From the NCBI RefSeq assembly GCF_003952345.1, contig NZ_CP034433.1:2790001-2854000 (forward strand): 64,000 nt of DNA. Reading direction: 5' to 3'. Source of the DNA: Iodobacter ciconiae. Its GTDB lineage: Bacteria; Pseudomonadota; Gammaproteobacteria; Burkholderiales; Chitinibacteraceae. This document shows positions 62,380-64,000 of this stretch, in pieces (position 1 is the stretch's first letter; each line of letters starts with the position of its first letter). The position numbers were made by a program, and so were the translations under genes. Under the pieces are notes generated by a model. That model was not told where the DNA came from. It did not search any database and saw only the letters and a program-made list of their open reading frames with translations.

Positions 62380-62478
62380 AATTTCCGCCCTGATCCGGCT
62401 TGGCGGCACTCTATAAACCAGCACCAAGCTGCAAATCAGCTTAGAATACCGACCTTGCCCACTTATTTACCAACTCAC

Positions 62479-63285
62479 ATGCGCCGTCTTCTTCCTTTTT
62501 TTGCCCTACTGCTCGGCGCATGTGCGACGCCACAGAATAATTACGACCCAATCGAGCCCGTTAATCGCGGCATTTATGCATTCAATAATGCGATTGATAA
62601 AGCCGTAGTAAAACCAGCCGCCCAAGCACACGAAAAATACTCCCCTGGCCCGGTTAAGCAGGGAGCAGGTAATTTCTTTGGCAATATTGATGATTTCTTT
62701 GCCTCGTTTGGAGCCCTGTTACAGGGCAAGGGCAGCGAAGCCAGCCATAGTATGGGGCGGGTGCTGGTCAATACCACGCTGGGCATGTTTGGTTTAGTCG
62801 ACTGGGCCAGTGATATGGGCCTTAAAAAAAGCGACGAAGATATCGGACAAGCCCTGGGCAGCTGGGGAGTGGGCTCCGGTCCTTATTTAATGCTTCCTTT
62901 CCGTGGCCCGACCACGCTGCGCGACAGCAGTGATCTGGCTGTGCGCTTTTTTGCCGACCCCTTAGATATCTGGGATGGCACGCAAGACCTGAGCACCCAA
63001 GTGATTCGCTACAGTGCATGGGGTATTGAACAACGCCGCCAGTTATTACCGCTTGAGCAGTTGATCAGTACCCAGGCCGATCCTTATGCCTATATCCGCG
63101 ACGCCTATCTGCAACGCAGATATTTCAAAGTATGGGATAATAATCCGCCTAAACCTTTGCAATTGGGGCCGACAGACGAAGAGCTGGATGCAATGGATGC
63201 TGCTGAAGAACTACAAACAAAAACATCTGCCGCAAGTGCTCCTGCAAGCCTGCCCGCCAGTGGCGTGGCTGAGGTTGCACCTTGA
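62479..63285 (+). CDS. mlaA: Outer-membrane lipoprotein MlaA (VacJ)
   Basis: 268 residues from the ATG at 62479 with lipobox LLGAC. The VacJ domain begins YDPIEPVNRGIYAFNNAIDK, continues with NFFGNIDDFFASFGALLQGK and the donut-shaped fold's GVGSGPYLMLPFRGPTTLRD block, and ends with an Ala/Ser-rich tail. MlaA removes misplaced phospholipid from the outer leaflet. In many bacteria it lies apart from mlaFEDCB; here it ends the same operon. Its stop overlaps the TTG start of the next gene. Confidence 0.93.
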   Translation: MRRLLPFFALLLGACATPQNNYDPIEPVNRGIYAFNNAIDKAVVKPAAQAHEKYSPGPVKQGAGNFFGNIDDFFASFGALLQGKGSEASHSMGRVLVNTTLGMFGLVDWASDMGLKKSDEDIGQALGSWGVGSGPYLMLPFRGPTTLRDSSDLAVRFFADPLDIWDGTQDLSTQVIRYSAWGIEQRRQLLPLEQLISTQADPYAYIRDAYLQRRYFKVWDNNPPKPLQLGPTDEELDAMDAAEELQTKTSAASAPASLPASGVAEVAP

Positions 63286-64000
63286 GCGCAATTGTTTTTG
63301 ATTCCGTCGCCAAACAGTTTGGCGATTTCCACGCCCTGAAAGGTGTGAGCTTTACCATCGAGCAGGGTGATTTTTTTGCCCTGCTCGGTCCCAATGGTGC
63401 GGGCAAAACCACACTAATTTCCGCTCTGGCTGGCTTATCGCGCCCCACGAGCGGGCGGATTGAAGTGATGGGCTTTGATGTCCAGAAAAACTACCGTGAA
63501 GCTCGCCGCGCAGTAGGCATCGTACCGCAGGAGCTGGTATTCGATCCCTTTTTTACCGTACGTGAAACACTGACATTTCAATCAGGCTATTTTGGTCTGC
63601 GCAATAATGGCGACTGGATCGACGAGATCCTTGCCAATCTGGGCCTTACCGATAAAGCCGACACCAATATGCGGGCTCTGTCCGGAGGGATGAAACGCCG
63701 GGTAATGGTAGCCCAAGCCCTGGTGCACCGCCCCCCTGTCATTGTGCTGGATGAACCCACTGCCGGTGTGGATGTTGAGCTGCGTAAAACACTGTGGGAT
63801 TTTATCCGCCGCCTCAATAATGACGGCCACACCATTGTGCTGACTACACATTATTTGGAAGAAGCCGAAACCCTGTGTAATCGCATCGCCATGCTAAAAA
63901 AAGGTGAGCTGATTTCACTGGAAAACAAAGACACGCTAATGAGCCGTGGTGCGGCACGCGAGCTCTTTATCAAGATCCAGCCTGCCCAACTCCCCGCATC
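63282..64000 (+). CDS. ABC transporter ATP-binding protein (partial, runs off the end)
   Basis: At least 239 residues from a TTG at 63282, which overlaps the mlaA stop as TTGA; the frame is open to the window end. Walker A is [13 protein letters not shown], the signature is RALSGGMKRRVMVAQAL, Walker B is VIVLDEPTAGVD and the switch His is in VLTTHYLEEAE. This is the YadG/CcmA-like export ATPase type, and a permease gene is expected just to the right. The TTG start is chosen by the overlap and the family start (SAIVFDSVAKQFG). Confidence 0.9.
   Translation, partial: MSAIVFDSVAKQFGDFHALKGVSFTIEQGDFFALLGPNGAGKTTLISALAGLSRPTSGRIEVMGFDVQKNYREARRAVGIVPQELVFDPFFTVRETLTFQSGYFGLRNNGDWIDEILANLGLTDKADTNMRALSGGMKRRVMVAQALVHRPPVIVLDEPTAGVDVELRKTLWDFIRRLNNDGHTIVLTTHYLEEAETLCNRIAMLKKGELISLENKDTLMSRGAARELFIKIQPAQLPA

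Noticed and set aside
1..64000. CRISPR array, prophage or integrated plasmid
   Set aside because: No regularly spaced direct repeats, no phage structural or integrase genes, no transposase and no conjugation genes were seen.

Overview
The window is a gene-dense, roughly half-GC stretch of a betaproteobacterial chromosome. The gene content and order point to Neisseriales, and a Chitinibacteraceae/Chromobacteriaceae relative such as Iodobacter or Deefgea is plausible; that lineage is inferred from synteny, not from a marker gene. Supporting signs are petABC followed by sspA-sspB, divergent purM/hda, the kdsD-kdsC-lptCAB-rpoN-hpf then ptsN-hprK-rapZ order, and the mlaFEDCB-mlaA operon. No rRNA, tRNA, CRISPR array, transposase or prophage gene was seen.

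Layout. 0-8.9 kb: tail of an unidentified gene, an LTA-synthase-like enzyme, a HlyIII membrane protein, two TSUP transporters around an EVE-domain gene, asd, dtd, a structured intergenic region with a candidate small RNA, a small unknown gene and a MATE pump. 8.9-13 kb: accessory zone with an unknown membrane protein, a DUF2199 gene, a shortened SGNH hydrolase, an AAC(6')-like acetyltransferase broken by an in-frame stop, a secreted unknown and a coiled-coil unknown. 13-15.3 kb: an ArnT-like glycosyltransferase and ubiX, then a repeat-rich gap. 15.8-24.4 kb (minus strand): Gx transporter, NusG-domain-II protein, rapZ, hprK, ptsN, hpf, rpoN, lptB, lptA, lptC, kdsC, kdsD, joining PTS-type and sigma-54 regulation with LPS/Kdo synthesis and transport. 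24.7-35.7 kb: a Kef-type antiporter, a DegS-like protease, a Nif3 protein, a lipoprotein, the cytochrome bc1 operon, sspA/sspB and an S9 peptidase. 35.7-46 kb: rsmB, a DUF3108 protein, purN, purM, hda, an orphan prepilin, a DciA-like protein, an M23 peptidase and secA.

46-58.9 kb is the most distinctive region: a 12.9-kb minus-strand MSHA-type type IV pilus cluster (ExeA-like ATPase MshM, secretin MshL, TPR protein MshN, ATPase MshE, platform protein MshG) followed by a PilM/PilN-like fusion, PilO-like and small periplasmic proteins, a long PilX/MshP-like protein and a prepilin-like protein, mostly joined by ATGA overlaps. A protein with a predicted ribbon-helix-helix C-terminus sits between mshE and mshG. 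No prepilin peptidase, retraction ATPase or clear major pilin is in the cluster; the orphan prepilin at 40.8-41.4 kb could serve it. 59.3-64 kb carries the Mla phospholipid-transport operon and the start of another ABC ATPase that runs off the end.

Non-coding signals worth checking are the possible promoter-to-terminator small RNA at 6.9-7.0 kb, a long nested stem after dtd, two similar 165-180-bp inverted-repeat elements (23.24 and 42.94 kb), and GC-rich palindromes scattered between genes.
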